Origin: Flavobacterium piscisymbiosum
Lineage (GTDB): Bacteria; Bacteroidota; Bacteroidia; Flavobacteriales; Flavobacteriaceae
Assembly: GCF_020905295.1 (NCBI RefSeq)
Contig: NZ_JAJJMM010000001.1
Location: 5,952,001-6,016,000, forward strand
Length of the DNA stretch: 64,000 bases
Direction: 5' to 3'
Below the pieces are notes generated by a model. It made no database searches. It was given only the letters and a program-made list of their open reading frames with translations, and was not told the origin of the DNA. How positions within the stretch are numbered: position 1 is the first letter of the stretch; every line of letters begins with the position of its first letter. The position numbers and the translations under genes are program-made. Below, in pieces: positions 35,853 through 44,006 of this stretch.

Positions 35853-36968
35853 TTAGTTTATTAGGGACGGCATGATCAACATTAATATCTTTTCTTGATC
35901 ATCCTTATCATCAATAGGAGTTAAAATTGCAGCTCGATTTGGTAAAGAAAATTCGAAGTTGATTTCTTCTGAACTTAAATTGCTGATCATTTCAGCCAGG
36001 TATTTCGCATTGAAACCGATTTTAGTATCTTGACCTTCGTAATTACAATTTAAGCGCTCATCTGCCTTGTTTGAATAGTCCACATCTTCAGACGAAAGGT
36101 TAATTTCGTTGCCAGTAAACCTAAAGCGAATTTGTTTTGTAGTTTTATTTGCGAAAATAGAAACGCACTTTACAGAACTTAAAAGTTTTGATCTGCTGAT
36201 CACTGCTTTATTTGGATTTTCCTTTGGTATTACGTTTTCATACTTTGGATAAGTAGCATCAACTAAACGACACATTAAAACATAATCTTCAAAAGTGAAA
36301 ATTGCATTTGTTTGATTAAAGGAAATCACAACATCGATATCCAACGTGGAAAGAATTCCTTTTAGAACATTAAGAGGTTTCTTTGGAACAATGAAATCAA
36401 TTTCCTCTGCAGATGTAATATCTGATCTTTGATATTTCACCAACTTATGTGCATCGGTCGCAACAAAATTTAATCCGGAAGGTGAAAATTGAAATAACAC
36501 TCCGGTCATTGCCGGCCTTAAATCATCGGTACCAGTTGCGAAAATTGTTTTACTGATGGCCTTTCCTAAAATCTTGGAATTGATTGTCGCGGTTTGAGGA
36601 TCTTCGATCAGAACAGCTTGCGGATACTCTTTTGCAAGCGCATAAGCTATCGAATAAACTCCCGCATCGGAATTAATATCAATCGTACTGTTATCTTTGA
36701 CGTAAAAGTCAAGCGGCTGCTCTGGGAAAGCTTTTAAAATATCGATCAACATTCGAGATGGTACCGCGATAGACCCTTTGTCGGATGAGGTAATTTCTAG
36801 AGTAGAACTAATAGTTGTTTCTAAGTCAGAAGCTGTGATTTTTAATTCATTTCCATCAATATCAAATAAAAAGCAATCCAGGATAGGAAGCGTATTTGAC
36901 GAATTAATAACACCGTTTAAAATTAAAAGCTTGTCGAGTAAATTTTTACTATTTAAAGTGATTTTCAT
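35853..36968 (-). CDS. dnaN: DNA polymerase III beta subunit (sliding clamp)
   Basis: 371 residues, full family length, with the three-domain clamp pattern: MKITLNSKNLLDKLLILNGV at the start, TATDAHKLVKYQ-type segment (FVATDAHKLVKYQRSD) in the middle and the C-terminal AILTPIDDKDDQEKILMLIM with its conserved end. It tethers polymerases and other factors to DNA. A phage-owned clamp is unusual and suggests it recruits phage replication proteins. It overlaps the preceding gene by 4 bases. Confidence 0.93.
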   Translation of the reverse strand: MKITLNSKNLLDKLLILNGVINSSNTLPILDCFLFDIDGNELKITASDLETTISSTLEITSSDKGSIAVPSRMLIDILKAFPEQPLDFYVKDNSTIDINSDAGVYSIAYALAKEYPQAVLIEDPQTATINSKILGKAISKTIFATGTDDLRPAMTGVLFQFSPSGLNFVATDAHKLVKYQRSDITSAEEIDFIVPKKPLNVLKGILSTLDIDVVISFNQTNAIFTFEDYVLMCRLVDATYPKYENVIPKENPNKAVISRSKLLSSVKCVSIFANKTTKQIRFRFTGNEINLSSEDVDYSNKADERLNCNYEGQDTKIGFNAKYLAEMISNLSSEEINFEFSLPNRAAILTPIDDKDDQEKILMLIMPSLIN

Positions 36969-38320
36969 ATTTTAGTATTTGAATGGTTAATAGTTTTTTT
37001 TCGTTTTTCAAGTTTTTCTTGTTGCTTAATTATCAATCTGATCTGATCCATATTTTGGTTTACAAGTTTTATGATTCGCTTATTATATCTAGTAGCTTTA
37101 TTTTTTTTGCCGCGAGATTGTTTGATGGTGAAACTAGAAAGGGATATTTCGATCGTCTCGATGTTATTATTTCCAATTTTTGCAGATAATATTAGAGATT
37201 CCTGTCTATTATAATACTCATTTGTAAAGACGCAATGGCTAAGGTTATCTCCTTCTTCCATAAATTCAGCAACTGTTGAAATCACTTTCACAGTTATCTC
37301 CTTATCCTTAAATTCTAAACCAAGAAAAGGTCTTTTTTCGCTTTCGTATTTCTTTTGAGACTTCTCAATTTCTGCTTTCATTTCAGATAACTTTTGTTTT
37401 CTTTGAATTGAACGCTTCTTTTTTATTAGTCGATCGTGAGCGTTAACAAGATTGTCGGGACATGTATATTTTGCATTCCGCAAATCCTTATTGAAGTATT
37501 TTAGTAAATCAACGTAATCCTTCCAGGTTACAAAATCTTTAATTATATATCCATTTTTAATACAGATTCTTATAGAATCTAAATACCCATTTACTTTATA
37601 TGAGGAATCTGAAAGATGGAATCCTAAAACGTTTGTCTGTTTAGTTTTTAATAAAAACTCAGTCGTCGAATCTTTTAATAAATAGGAAAAAAATATTTGC
37701 GGAGCTATATCGTAAAAATGTCCTTTAAAACCATTCCTTTTAATTAAGGGATGAATATTTCTTTCTGGATAAATTTTATAAGGATTAAGTTTATACTTAT
37801 TATCGTAAACAAATCTTTTAGGTTTAATTTCCATCCTGCTGTTGTGAATCCAGAGATCATAACAACCTCTTGCTCCCATAGTTTGAGTAAACTTTGCCAA
37901 AGATCGGACCTCTCCATTTTCATCAATCCAATGTTGCATAACTTCGCAACTAAAATAAGTCGGTGGTTGATTTTTCCTCATATACTTATAAGAAGCTATC
38001 ATTCTAACAACTTGATAATTTTCTTTTTTGGTTAATATTGCGAAATAATTCATCTCTTGAAAAAGAGTTGAATTGTATTTAAACATTTTCAATTTTGAAC
38101 TACAAGTGGGACATATAGGCTCAACAATTTCATTATGCCATGTAGGAGAATCTTCTTTCCATGAATGTCCACATTCAAGACAATGAACTCTGTTTCTGGA
38201 AAATGATCCCCATGTTCGAAATAAATTGTCTTCGGGATATTTCAATTGCTTTTCGGTTAATTTAGGAAGCTTACTACTCAATTCGACTATCCTAATCTCT
38301 TGCTTAGTTTTTGGTTCCAT
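36965..38320 (-). CDS. PcfJ-like protein
   Basis: 451 residues. Two CxxC pairs (CLECGHSW, CPTCSSKL) form an N-terminal zinc ribbon. The region CPDNLVNAHDRLIKKKRSIQ, then VAEFMEEGDNLSHCVFTNEY and ETIEISLSSFTIKQSRGKKN, matches PcfJ family proteins of conjugative elements and Bacteroidota phages. Biochemical role unknown; pairing with PcfK and the clamp suggests DNA processing or replication. Confidence 0.82.
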   Translation of the reverse strand: MEPKTKQEIRIVELSSKLPKLTEKQLKYPEDNLFRTWGSFSRNRVHCLECGHSWKEDSPTWHNEIVEPICPTCSSKLKMFKYNSTLFQEMNYFAILTKKENYQVVRMIASYKYMRKNQPPTYFSCEVMQHWIDENGEVRSLAKFTQTMGARGCYDLWIHNSRMEIKPKRFVYDNKYKLNPYKIYPERNIHPLIKRNGFKGHFYDIAPQIFFSYLLKDSTTEFLLKTKQTNVLGFHLSDSSYKVNGYLDSIRICIKNGYIIKDFVTWKDYVDLLKYFNKDLRNAKYTCPDNLVNAHDRLIKKKRSIQRKQKLSEMKAEIEKSQKKYESEKRPFLGLEFKDKEITVKVISTVAEFMEEGDNLSHCVFTNEYYNRQESLILSAKIGNNNIETIEISLSSFTIKQSRGKKNKATRYNKRIIKLVNQNMDQIRLIIKQQEKLEKRKKTINHSNTKI

Positions 38321-38322
38321 AC

Positions 38323-38730
38323 CTAGAATAATTCAGCTTGAACGGTTTGAGTTGCATCTTGTTTTTTTAGATTTGCTTTCTTTTTTAATCTTTCCTTTTC
38401 TTCAGTTACAACTTGTGAGATAGCCTTTTCCTTTGCTTTCTTTATATCATCCTCAGTAAGCTCAACATGATGATTCACTACGACATTTCCGGAAAAAGAT
38501 TTCCCAGGCTTAATATTATCTTCATCATAATAATGAATCGCCATTCCAAAAATTTCATCATCTGTAAATCCCGAACAACCGCTTTTCTGAACTTCTGATA
38601 AAATATAATTAACGCATCCCTCAATATTTTTGCTTTCTTTTTTTAATGTTTCTGCAAATAATGCATCATTTGAAGCGACCAATTCAAGGTGGTCGCTTAT
38701 TACTTTTTTAAAATTATCTGTGGTTTTCAT
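38323..38730 (-). CDS. PcfK-like protein ending in a clamp-binding-type motif
   Basis: 135 residues. CVNYILSEVQKSGCSGFTDD and MAIHYYDEDNIKPG match PcfK-like proteins. The last residues QAELF fit the beta-clamp binding consensus QxxLF and are at the free C-terminus, where such motifs work. The clamp gene is two genes downstream. It overlaps the helicase gene by 4 bases and lies 2 bases before the PcfJ gene. Confidence 0.82.
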   Translation of the reverse strand: MKTTDNFKKVISDHLELVASNDALFAETLKKESKNIEGCVNYILSEVQKSGCSGFTDDEIFGMAIHYYDEDNIKPGKSFSGNVVVNHHVELTEDDIKKAKEKAISQVVTEEKERLKKKANLKKQDATQTVQAELF

Positions 38731-41237
38731 ATTGCTAAATCAAATAAGGTTGGAACATTTATTTTGTACTCGATAGATTTCAGGTAAAAAAGACCATCAT
38801 CATAATAGCTTGGATTCAGCTCTGCAGATATCGCTTTGCGTTCCATTTCAAGTGCTTTGTAAGCTGTAGAGAATAAACCGCCAAAAGGATCATCAACAAC
38901 ATCGCCTTTCATTGTAAATCGATTAATTAATCTAGATATTATATCGAGCTGAAGCGGGCAAATATGCTTTTCCTTTTTTCGGTTTGCCTGATTAGCATTT
39001 AAAGTATTCATACGATTGACATCAGTCCAAACCATATCAGTTGGTGATGTTGGGGGAATAGTCATAAATAAACGGCTTAGCTTGTTTGATTTTTCCAGAT
39101 CATTACATACTTTCAAATGCTCGTCGTAACTATAAATATTCTTTTTGTCAAATTCTCTCCAGCGATTAAATACAGATTTCATATCAGATGCAGCTAATTC
39201 TTCATAACTCATAAATCTATCACCGGATGATTTCCAGTAAGCATGAGCATCAAGTTGCCACTTGTCAATTGAATATTCGTCTTTTGATTTTATACAAGGC
39301 TCATCAGCATAAGCATTGTTCATTTCGCTTGGTCGCTTTCTAAAAAGAAGAACATACTCAGGAAGGCCAACACCCATTTTTGTAGCATCCTTACATTGTT
39401 CCGACCATCCGAGACGATATGTTTGATTATTTTCACGAACAACATCCGTTGTAACTGTGATCTTTCCAACAAGATAGAAACCGTGTTTAACAAAGTGCGA
39501 AACTGTCTTACCTGAGAAATCATCGATTGTAGTAAATGAAGTTCCGTTTTGATATGAATAACGGATCCTGTCTTTGACATGGATTGCTGCAATTTTACCA
39601 GGCTTCAAAGTCCTAAGCAAATTTGGAGTTAAGTAATCCATTTGTTTAAAAAATTCTTCATTACCGTTATTATGGCCGAAATCATTATAATTGTCTGAGT
39701 ATTCATAATGATCACCAAAAGGAATTGACGTTAGAATCATGTCCGTAGAATTATCCGGCATTTGCTCATGGACGGCAACAGTATCATCATTGAAAACTTT
39801 TGCATTTCCGATGATCGCACTTCTTTTATTTTCAAAAATTTGTCTTTTCATATCAGCTGTAATTTTATCTGAGTTAAGTCCATACTCACGGACCAGGTTG
39901 ATCATTTCAGTTTGTAATTCGATATGTTTGCGCCATTTCTCTTTTAGGGTTTTAAGTACCTCACGTTCGTTATTTGTGAAGATTGCGTAAACATTCACCT
40001 CAAATTCTTGCTTGAATCTGTAGCATCTGTGAATGGCCTGAATGAAGTTGTTAAACTTGTAATCTATACCAACAAACACCATATTGTGGCAAGCGTGTTG
40101 AAAGTTGCATCCGCTACCGGCTATTTCTGGTTTTGTAGAAAGTATTTGAAACTTAGAATGCTTGAAATCGATTAGTAAATTTTCTTTTTCGATATTGGAT
40201 TGCGAACCGTAAACCGATTTTAGTTCAAACTTTTTAAACTTCTTTTCTAAGGCATCTCTTTCAGCTTCCCGATGGTGCCATAAAATCCAATTAGCATTGG
40301 GTTCATTATTTACTAGATCAAACGTTTTTTGAACTCTAATTTCGATGCTCTCTTTTTTCTCGCGAGAAGTATCAACAAGACTTTTAGTTGTGTCTTTGAA
40401 TAAAACAATTTTACCTTCTTTATTGGTGACAACTCCTTCTACAGTATTATCAATTTCAACTTCGTGAAAGTTCAATTTCGGGAGATTGTAGCCGGTATCA
40501 TCATAACCAAGATCTGACGGCTTATTGATAAACACTGCCCAAGAAGAAACCCACTTCCAGAACTCCTCTTTTTTGTTTTCGTAAAGTGTAAGATGTCCGG
40601 CTTTTGTAGAATCTCTTTGGAAGAATCGTGTAAGCGCATGACCTCGGTCAATAACTCCCAAATAATCGGCGTAATTTAATATCTCAATGAAATCATTTGG
40701 CGTGGGCGTCGCTGTTGCAACAAATCTATAATTGATGTCTTTGAAGTGCTTTAAAACGTAATTTGTAGTTTCAGTCTTAAGATTTCTCAAGATACTTGCC
40801 TCATCAAAAGATACACCTCCAAAACAGTCGGGTGTGATATCTCCCTTTCGAACTCGCTCGTAATTGGTTACATAAATCGCCAATTCCAGATCATCGACCT
40901 CATCCGTATCAGTAATGTACTTTATCTCAAAACCGGTACTTAAAAGATTATTATCATCTCTAAATTCTCCAATAACTCCCAAAGGCATACAAATAAGAAA
41001 AGGTTTTCCTGTCAATTCGATAATTAATCTGGCAATTTCAAGCTGCATCAATGTTTTACCCAAACCAAAGCTGGCAAAAATCGCTCTTCGACCTCCATTA
41101 ATGGCCCAATGAATAATGTCTTTTTGGTGAGGTAAAGCGATTGGATTTATTTTTGATCGGTCTATTTCTACACCGTAGCTGTCAGCTACAACAATCTTAT
41201 CCTCTAAAAATTCCTTATAAGGTTTTTGATTCATCAT
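38727..41237 (-). CDS. SNF2-type helicase fused to DNA methyltransferase
   Basis: 836 residues. Residues about 30-460 are a helicase: Walker A FASFGLGKT, DEAS box (FDEASILRN), motif III VATATPTPND and a C-terminal helicase part with IHRCYRF. Residues about 480-836 are an N4/N6 methyltransferase in permuted order: catalytic TSIPFGDHYEYS and SAM-binding DPFGGLFSTAYKALEMERKA. One polypeptide would translocate on DNA and methylate it, either in replication or to hide phage DNA. Frame is intact. Confidence 0.9.
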   Translation of the reverse strand: MMNQKPYKEFLEDKIVVADSYGVEIDRSKINPIALPHQKDIIHWAINGGRRAIFASFGLGKTLMQLEIARLIIELTGKPFLICMPLGVIGEFRDDNNLLSTGFEIKYITDTDEVDDLELAIYVTNYERVRKGDITPDCFGGVSFDEASILRNLKTETTNYVLKHFKDINYRFVATATPTPNDFIEILNYADYLGVIDRGHALTRFFQRDSTKAGHLTLYENKKEEFWKWVSSWAVFINKPSDLGYDDTGYNLPKLNFHEVEIDNTVEGVVTNKEGKIVLFKDTTKSLVDTSREKKESIEIRVQKTFDLVNNEPNANWILWHHREAERDALEKKFKKFELKSVYGSQSNIEKENLLIDFKHSKFQILSTKPEIAGSGCNFQHACHNMVFVGIDYKFNNFIQAIHRCYRFKQEFEVNVYAIFTNNEREVLKTLKEKWRKHIELQTEMINLVREYGLNSDKITADMKRQIFENKRSAIIGNAKVFNDDTVAVHEQMPDNSTDMILTSIPFGDHYEYSDNYNDFGHNNGNEEFFKQMDYLTPNLLRTLKPGKIAAIHVKDRIRYSYQNGTSFTTIDDFSGKTVSHFVKHGFYLVGKITVTTDVVRENNQTYRLGWSEQCKDATKMGVGLPEYVLLFRKRPSEMNNAYADEPCIKSKDEYSIDKWQLDAHAYWKSSGDRFMSYEELAASDMKSVFNRWREFDKKNIYSYDEHLKVCNDLEKSNKLSRLFMTIPPTSPTDMVWTDVNRMNTLNANQANRKKEKHICPLQLDIISRLINRFTMKGDVVDDPFGGLFSTAYKALEMERKAISAELNPSYYDDGLFYLKSIEYKINVPTLFDLAI

Positions 41238-41469
41238 TTGTAGTTGGTTTTTTAAAGTGATAGATTTTGTTTCCGTTCGGCAGCGTTTTAACCTCTTTTG
41301 GTTTTTGCTCGCATTTTAAAAAGAGCATTAGCTTTTCATAAGCATTAATCTCGCTTTCTCCTTTCATTTCTATATCGGTTTTAGTTGGAGTATAGATTGT
41401 AGTTTTTGCGACCCAGACAGATCTAACTATTTTTTCAGTCTCGATTTTATCGATGATAATATTTCCCAT
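41215..41469 (-). CDS. Small early protein, unknown
   Basis: 84 residues (MGNIIIDKIETEKIVRSVWV), overlapping the helicase-methyltransferase start by 23 bases. Beta-rich N-terminus, Lys-rich C-terminus. Not recognised. Confidence 0.55.
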   Translation of the reverse strand: MGNIIIDKIETEKIVRSVWVAKTTIYTPTKTDIEMKGESEINAYEKLMLFLKCEQKPKEVKTLPNGNKIYHFKKPTTNDESKTL

Positions 41470-41492
41470 ATTTATGTTTTGTGGTTAGGCAA

Positions 41493-41519
41493 TAAAAAAG
41501 CCCTCGATATCGAGAGCCT
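41493..41519 (-). terminator. Internal terminator in the early operon
   Basis: GCTCTCGATATCGAGGGC on the minus strand, followed by TTTTTTATT. It may reduce or time expression of the genes beyond, or require antitermination. Confidence 0.7.
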
Positions 41520-41547
41520 TAAAAATGTTTTGGATTGAATCGATCAA

Positions 41548-41985
41548 CTATCTTCCAAAAATCAGCATAAATGCATCTCTTTGTTCCTGATTAGTTTTAC
41601 CAGTGTAACCGGTGATCGCTTTAAAGTAATCGTTACTTATTTTACTTTTGGTTGGTTTGATTTTATAGTGAGTGATCTTTAAGTATTCGCACATTTCAAC
41701 AATCTTTTTCGCTGTTTCAAAATTTGCTCCAGTATGCTCACCAATTTTAGAATTAAAAGCAGCTGATCTATCACTTTTTTTATGCCAATTTGATTTGTTT
41801 AAAAATCCACATTCGACATAAACTTCAAGCCCAGGATATTTTTTTTTCATTTCGTTGAAGTAATCAAAAAGCTGAAAGAAAGTAAGATTATCCAATTGCA
41901 ACTGATTTCCACTTAAAAAAGCAACTCCTGATTTATCAACGTCCGGATCAATACCAACAATAAACTTTTCTTTTTGCTTGATCAT
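41548..41985 (-). CDS. RuvC-like Holliday junction resolvase
   Basis: 145 residues, one RNase H-like fold. VGIDPDVDKSGVAFL gives the first catalytic Asp (D13 or D15), VYVECGF the Glu, and NQEQRDAFMLIFG the C-terminal Asp. The family cuts branched DNA; here it would resolve recombination or packaging intermediates. It overlaps the upstream gene by 4 bases. Confidence 0.85.
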   Translation of the reverse strand: MIKQKEKFIVGIDPDVDKSGVAFLSGNQLQLDNLTFFQLFDYFNEMKKKYPGLEVYVECGFLNKSNWHKKSDRSAAFNSKIGEHTGANFETAKKIVEMCEYLKITHYKIKPTKSKISNDYFKAITGYTGKTNQEQRDAFMLIFGR

Positions 41986-42203
41986 GATTTCAGTGTGCTT
42001 GATTTTGGAATTAGACCAACATTACCGGAACTAAGTTTTTTAATAGCCTGGTCGATCGAAGTATCAATACTGGTAAATGGCCTCAGGGTTAATCCAACAT
42101 CACTTAATGATACCGGCATCTGATTTTCAACATACTTCATTCCTAATTCTGCAATTTGCTTCTTGATTGCAGTCAAGTCAGATACAATTTCTATATTTCC
42201 CAT
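41982..42203 (-). CDS. Small early protein, unknown
   Basis: 73 residues (MGNIEIVSDLTAIKKQIAEL). The first half is helical; the second half has SLSDVGLTLRPFTSIDTSID. One base from the next upstream gene. Unknown. Confidence 0.55.
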   Translation of the reverse strand: MGNIEIVSDLTAIKKQIAELGMKYVENQMPVSLSDVGLTLRPFTSIDTSIDQAIKKLSSGNVGLIPKSSTLKS

Positions 42204-42204
42204 T

Positions 42205-42429
42205 TTAAATAGTTCTAAAGTTAGATTTGCTTTGACGCGTTTCGTAGTGGTAATGAACCTCTTCTACCAATTGTTCAATTGTAAATTCTCTTATTTTTTC
42301 CAGTCGATCATGAATTTTTGTAATTTCCTGAAGCAACGGCTGAAGCGAATCATTTGGACAAAAAGGGACAAAATCTTTGAAGCTTTTAAGTTGAACTTCT
42401 AAAAGATTGCGTTGGCTAATGTGATTCAT
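42205..42429 (-). CDS. Small helical early protein, unknown
   Basis: 74 residues, coiled-coil-like (LLQEITKIHDRLEKIREFTI). Between the ATPase and the 41982 gene with close spacing. Unknown. Confidence 0.55.
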   Translation of the reverse strand: MNHISQRNLLEVQLKSFKDFVPFCPNDSLQPLLQEITKIHDRLEKIREFTIEQLVEEVHYHYETRQSKSNFRTI

Positions 42430-42437
42430 CAGGCCAA

Positions 42438-43307
42438 TTATTTTCGAAAGGATTTACCTTTGAATTCGATAATATTGAACATTTCATAAATCCTATCCCA
42501 GACACGGCCACCATACTTTTCGCCGATTTCATCAATTGCAGCTTGCAGATCATCTTCATACCCCTCTTTGAAGTTACAAATCAGGAATGTTTTTGATTTA
42601 AGGCGATATCTCTCTTCGAGGATCTCTTTGAAAATATTAACCTTGCCGTAATTGCTAGCGATACGTTCTGTTTTTAAATCATCGAAGTTTATAATTCCAC
42701 GCCACATGATCTTTTCAAAGTTATCCCGGTCGAGATCACTTGATAATTTTTCGAACATTGTTACCGCTTCATTTGCCGAAAAACTTCTAAATCCCACTCC
42801 GGGAACACCTTTGAAAATATGCTCGAAAACTTTCATTGTTGATGTTTTACCATTTCCATAATTGCCAATAATCAGAAGACCTTTATCAAAACTTGGTTCG
42901 GAAATTCTCGATAAATTTTCACATTTGAAAAAGCGCTCATCTCTCGAAAAATAATAAATCAAAGGCTCTAAGTTTTTTATCGTAACACCCTCGATTTTGA
43001 TAAATGGCCTTTCGCATATTTTTTGAAAATTTGCTTTGAAAAGATTGTAAAGCCTTCTCGCTGTAATTGAAAATTTCGGTTTTGATTTTGGGCGATGAAC
43101 TATTTCAACATATTTTGCACGAAATGCGATCTGTTCCTCTGTAGCTTCTGAGTTTTTGGATTCGTATGCAGCAATTTGACTTTTTTGATCTTCGGTTAAC
43201 TTATCACTACTGAAGCTTTTTAACTCGTTGTATTTGTGAATTCCAATAATGGGAATTAATACATTATCGATTTTTAGTAAATCCTCCCGTGCCTTTTGTG
43301 TTTCCAT
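42438..43307 (-). CDS. DnaC-type helicase loader ATPase
   Basis: 289 residues. Walker A GNYGNGKTS is preceded by GLLII; GIINFDDLKTERIASNYGK is the Walker B and sensor region; ILEERYRLKSKTFLICNF is typical for DnaC/IstB-like loaders. It overlaps the initiator gene by 44 bases. With the initiator it would load the replicative helicase at the iteron-containing origin. Confidence 0.82.
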   Translation of the reverse strand: METQKAREDLLKIDNVLIPIIGIHKYNELKSFSSDKLTEDQKSQIAAYESKNSEATEEQIAFRAKYVEIVHRPKSKPKFSITARRLYNLFKANFQKICERPFIKIEGVTIKNLEPLIYYFSRDERFFKCENLSRISEPSFDKGLLIIGNYGNGKTSTMKVFEHIFKGVPGVGFRSFSANEAVTMFEKLSSDLDRDNFEKIMWRGIINFDDLKTERIASNYGKVNIFKEILEERYRLKSKTFLICNFKEGYEDDLQAAIDEIGEKYGGRVWDRIYEMFNIIEFKGKSFRK

Positions 43308-44001
43308 CTTTGTTTACTTTTTTTGATTTTAAAATTTCTCCTGGAAGCCACCGGGAAAAATGTCCGGCATAATCTTGTTTGTTAATTTTTAAATCACATT
43401 CAACAATTAATTTTTGATTGAATTTTAAAATCCAATCTTTAACATTTTCTAATGCAACTCGATTTTGCATCGAAATTGCTTCTAACCAAATTTGATCTTG
43501 TAAAACTTCATCTCCAAAAATTTCATTTTTAGAAAGAGGTTTTAAAGGTTTTATATTGTTTTCTTGTTTTATTATACTCTCCGTGCTTTGTAAGGTGCTT
43601 TGATAGGTGCTTTCGCATGTGCTTTGTAATTTTCTTTCAAAGCATTCTTCGCTTTTTGGGGTTGCTTTCGCATGTGCTTTGATAGGTGCTTTGTTATTTT
43701 CTTTCAAAGCAATTATGTTGGCTGAATACTGATTTTTGCTATATTCTATTACTTCGAAAAAACCAAATTGAACCAAATCATCAAAGGTTTTTTTATAAAC
43801 TGAGTAGCTTTTAATTCCAACATAATCTAAAACCATTGAGGTTGGAAAACCAAACTTCTCTTTCCATCCTAAACGATTACAGTGTTCTACAGCATAGGCA
43901 TACACAGCACAATGGTTTGGCTTTATACTTTCAGGGTTTTTAAAAGCAAACTCCCAAAAATCACGCATAAGCTTGAAGTAATCTAGTTTATCATCAGCCA
44001 T
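43264..44001 (-). CDS. Replication initiator with origin inside its gene
   Basis: 245 residues. The N-terminal winged-helix region (YFKLMRDFWEFAFKNPESIK; GFPTSMVLDYVGIKSYSVYK) fits phage O/DnaD-type initiators. A low-complexity middle (KAPIKAHAKAT, then LQSTCESTYQSTLQSTE) is produced by DNA iterons. The C-terminal part (HFSRWLPGEILKSKK) resembles the DnaD-like tail. It would bind the iterons and recruit the loader encoded next door. Confidence 0.8.
   Translation of the reverse strand: MADDKLDYFKLMRDFWEFAFKNPESIKPNHCAVYAYAVEHCNRLGWKEKFGFPTSMVLDYVGIKSYSVYKKTFDDLVQFGFFEVIEYSKNQYSANIIALKENNKAPIKAHAKATPKSEECFERKLQSTCESTYQSTLQSTESIIKQENNIKPLKPLSKNEIFGDEVLQDQIWLEAISMQNRVALENVKDWILKFNQKLIVECDLKINKQDYAGHFSRWLPGEILKSKKVNKDGNTKGTGGFTKNR
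43583..43712. repeat. Replication origin iterons
   Basis: GTGCTTTG-type units start at 43583, 43595, 43607 and 43619, and at 43662 (TTGCTTTC), 43674 and 43686: seven units at exact 12-bp period in two groups. Each group is followed by the same ATTTTCTTTCAAAGCA block (43629-43644 and 43697-43712). The groups are read in different codon frames within the initiator gene, so the DNA is what is conserved. Confidence 0.82.
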
Positions 44002-44006
44002 ATTTT

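Noticed and set aside
42204..42220. TTTAAATAGTTCTAAA as a further operator
   Set aside because: Spacing is one base short of the operator palindrome and it sits at a gene junction in the early operon without a promoter.
43583..43712. Repeats as a CRISPR array
   Set aside because: Units are 12 bp without unique spacers and lie within a coding gene; iterons explain them.
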